This document shows positions 22,340 through 24,372 of a stretch of DNA of 24,372 nucleotides, in pieces. The position numbers were made by a program, and so were the translations under genes. The stretch comes from CAYINU01 sp964364855 (GTDB lineage Bacteria > Margulisbacteria > Marinamargulisbacteria > CAYINU01), in the NCBI GenBank assembly GCA_964364855.1, contig CAYINU010000018.1, positions 1-24,372 on the forward strand, given 5' to 3'. Under the pieces are notes generated by a model. It saw only the letters and a list, made by a program, of their open reading frames with translations, had not been told where the DNA came from and searched no databases. Position 1 is the first letter of the stretch, and each line of letters opens with the position of its first letter.

Positions 22340-24372
22340 TTATAGCTTTAATTGGGATTCTACGCGTTTAAGCAATATCGCATTCGTAGCGACGATGATG
22401 GAGGAAGCGGACATCAACAAGGCCGAGATTTCCGGCCGAAGCGACCAGCCTAGCGAGTTGTAAAACAACCCCGCGGCAACGGGAATAGCGAGGACGTTAT
22501 AGATGGCCGCCCAAAACAAATTTTGCTTCATTTTGGTGACGGTCGCTTTGGAAAGTCTAATGGCCGCCACAATATCGTAGGGGTCAGACTTCATCAGTAC
22601 GATATTGCCCGTCTCGATGGCGACATCCGTACCCGCGCCGATCGCAATGCCGATATCCGATTGGGCCAGTGCCGGCGCGTCATTAATGCCATCGCCGACC
22701 ATGGCAACACGCTTACCCTCGTCTTGCAGTTTTTTAACGTACTTGGCCTTGTCTTCAGGAAGCACCTGGGCAAAATAGCGATCAATTCCCAGATCGGCCG
22801 AAATGGCTTTAGCCACCTGCTCGTGATCACCGGTAATCATGGCGACTTCTAGCCCCAACTCTTTTAATTTTTGAATGGTTTTCTTGGCGTTCCCGCGCAC
22901 AGTGTCCGCAACTCCGATCGCGCCAGCCACTTTGCCGTCAATGGCCACGATGCTGATCGTGTTGCCCGATTCAAGCAGACGATCAATATCTTTTTGCAAT
23001 GGCAAAAGGTCAACATGATTTTGCTTCATCAAGCGCTCAGTCCCAGCCAGAACACCCTTGCCGTCGGCGACAGCACGGACGCCATGCCCACCAATCGCTT
23101 CAAATTTTTCAATGCGCATGTCCATCACAAGAGTCTGTTGTTTCGCTTCCTCGATAATGGCAATGCTGATCGGATGGTTTGAACTTCGTTCCACTGCGGC
23201 AGCCACAGTCAACACCTCGTTCTTGTCGTATCCCGGAGCCGATATCACCCCCGTTACCTTGGGCTTACCCTCGGTTAGGGTGCCGGTTTTATCCAGCACG
23301 ATTGCGGTCAATTTTGATGTGTTTTCGAGCGTAGCGGCGTCTTTGATCAAAATATTGTGCTTGGCACCCAGACCGGTGCCGACCGCAACCGCTGTCGGCG
23401 TGGCGAGCCCCAGTGCGTCCGGACAAGCGATAACAACAGTCGAGACGGCAAAAGTAAGTGCGGTCAGGAGCCCGGCCCCGGCCAGAAAGTACCAGCCAAG
23501 GAAGGCGGCCAGCCCAGAACCAATGGCGACGATGACCAGTATGGCCGCCGCCTTATCCGCAATGCGCTGGCCGGGAGCTTTGGAGTTTTGGGCGACCTCA
23601 ACCATCTTGATAATTTGCGCCAGCACGGTTTCCGAACCCACTTTCAAGGCTTTGAATTTTGCTGCACCGGTGAGATTTACCGATCCGCCCACGACGTTGT
23701 CACCGGCCTTTTTGATCACGGGGATGGATTCTCCGGTGACCAGTGACTCGTCAATTGAGGTTTCGCCCTCGGTGACTTCGCCATCCACCGGCACCTTATC
23801 GCCAGGTCGGAGCACCACAATATCGTCTTGTACGATTTCGGAGCTCGGGATACTGACTTCTTTACCGTCGCGAACGACAAGAGCCTTGGGCGGCACGAGA
23901 TCAAATAACGCGCGCAACGCATCGGAGGTGCCTCGGCGCGCCTTCATCTCCATCCAGTGGCCGAAGAGCACAAAAGTCACCAACATGGCTGCCGCTTCGT
24001 AAAAGGTTTCACTCTGAGGCTGAATAATGGTAAGAAGCACGCTGAATAGATATGCTGCCAAAACGCCGGTCGCAATCAAAACCGCCATATTCAATTTTTT
24101 GGCTTTAAGCGAATAATACGTCCCAGTGATAAAAATTGAACCTGCCCAAAACACCACCGGCGTGGTCAAGACAAACAAGATCCAGTTGACTGGGATAGGC
24201 GTAGGTAACCTGAGCTTAAAAAGGCTTATTCCCACGGGGGAGTATAGAAAAATAGGAATTGAAAGGATAAGGGAAATCCAAAAACGCCGACCCATGTCCG
24301 CTTCCATTTCCTTGGCCATGGCGGGATTCGTCATAGCGGCATCATGATCCCTGTGACTCATGTTTTGCATGT
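22340..24372 (-). CDS. copB: P1B-type copper/heavy-metal ATPase, CopB-like (N terminus near window edge)
   Basis: At least 676 residues, the catalytic body of a heavy-metal-exporting P-type ATPase in the cytoplasmic membrane. In order: a His/Met-containing N-terminal segment (MSHRDHDAAM, about 4-13), membrane helices, the actuator loop DESLVTGES, the ion-site helix with ACPDALGLATP, the phosphorylation site DKTGTLTEG, the nucleotide-domain HP in SSNHPIS, and the hinge GDGINDAPALAQSDIGIA, then two C-terminal helices. No CXXC metal-binding domain is visible. The ion-site triplet is CPD rather than the CPC of CopA or CPH of classical CopB, so the ion is uncertain. An ATG occurs at 24370, but the frame is open to the edge and the true start may lie outside. 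Confidence 0.88.
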   Translation of the reverse strand, partial: MQNMSHRDHDAAMTNPAMAKEMEADMGRRFWISLILSIPIFLYSPVGISLFKLRLPTPIPVNWILFVLTTPVVFWAGSIFITGTYYSLKAKKLNMAVLIATGVLAAYLFSVLLTIIQPQSETFYEAAAMLVTFVLFGHWMEMKARRGTSDALRALFDLVPPKALVVRDGKEVSIPSSEIVQDDIVVLRPGDKVPVDGEVTEGETSIDESLVTGESIPVIKKAGDNVVGGSVNLTGAAKFKALKVGSETVLAQIIKMVEVAQNSKAPGQRIADKAAAILVIVAIGSGLAAFLGWYFLAGAGLLTALTFAVSTVVIACPDALGLATPTAVAVGTGLGAKHNILIKDAATLENTSKLTAIVLDKTGTLTEGKPKVTGVISAPGYDKNEVLTVAAAVERSSNHPISIAIIEEAKQQTLVMDMRIEKFEAIGGHGVRAVADGKGVLAGTERLMKQNHVDLLPLQKDIDRLLESGNTISIVAIDGKVAGAIGVADTVRGNAKKTIQKLKELGLEVAMITGDHEQVAKAISADLGIDRYFAQVLPEDKAKYVKKLQDEGKRVAMVGDGINDAPALAQSDIGIAIGAGTDVAIETGNIVLMKSDPYDIVAAIRLSKATVTKMKQNLFWAAIYNVLAIPVAAGLFYNSLGWSLRPEISALLMSASSIIVATNAILLKRVESQLKL

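Noticed and set aside
23058..24002. A 314-codon open frame on the plus strand opposite the metal ATPase.
   Set aside because: It is antisense to a well-conserved catalytic gene, has low-complexity Ser/Thr/Pro/Ala composition and no ribosome site; it is a shadow frame.

Overview
The window looks like chromosome from a bacterium with dense, mostly housekeeping gene content. Many genes overlap, the convergent gene ends almost touch, and GTG starts and coupled translation are common. An S-layer-homology protein, a plant-type ketol-acid reductoisomerase, the carboxynorspermidine route to polyamines and an LpxB-like glycosyltransferase point away from the usual model phyla. An uncultivated lineage such as Margulisbacteria or its relatives would fit, but that placement is a guess from gene content, not a measured result.

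Layout, left to right. (1) 1-2018, plus strand: the 3' part of a transaldolase gene, a divergent dihydroorotate dehydrogenase and a small unknown protein. (2) 2055-5953, plus strand: a promoter, a structured 5' leader and four overlapping or nearly abutting genes: carboxynorspermidine dehydrogenase, carboxynorspermidine decarboxylase (nspC), a TPR protein and a lipoprotein resembling glycoside hydrolase family 26. (3) 5960-8029: an exported pentapeptide-repeat protein on the minus strand, an AT-rich spacer, and a DUF4143-type AAA ATPase on the plus strand. (4) 8074-11463, plus strand: a 1129-residue protein holding two copies of a methyltransferase-plus-helical-repeat unit. (5) 11451-13462, minus strand: plant-type ilvC followed by pth, joined by a 1-nt stop/start overlap. 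(6) 13606-16827, plus strand: a small membrane protein, then hemJ, a mannose-1-phosphate guanylyltransferase and an LpxB-like protein, the last three with overlapping ends. (7) 16834-21886, minus strand: an exported unknown protein with its own promoter, and the SLH-protein/argS/tilS operon with two 4-nt overlaps. (8) 21887-22339: SLH-operon promoter, short repeats, a 109-nt fold-back element and tRNA-Thr(CGU) with its promoter. (9) 22340-end, minus strand: a CopB-like P1B-type ATPase.

Themes. Polyamine synthesis (putrescine or diaminopropane plus aspartate semialdehyde to a carboxy-polyamine, then decarboxylation) is sealed in one operon with two uncharacterised genes. Three genes (8074, and the minus-strand genes starting at 6463 and 17409) have a -10 hexamer only 6-7 nt before ATG and no ribosome binding site, so they probably make leaderless mRNA. 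The least explained items are the fold-back element beside the tRNA, the internally duplicated methyltransferase and the lipoprotein in the polyamine operon. No CRISPR array, transposase, phage gene or rRNA was seen.
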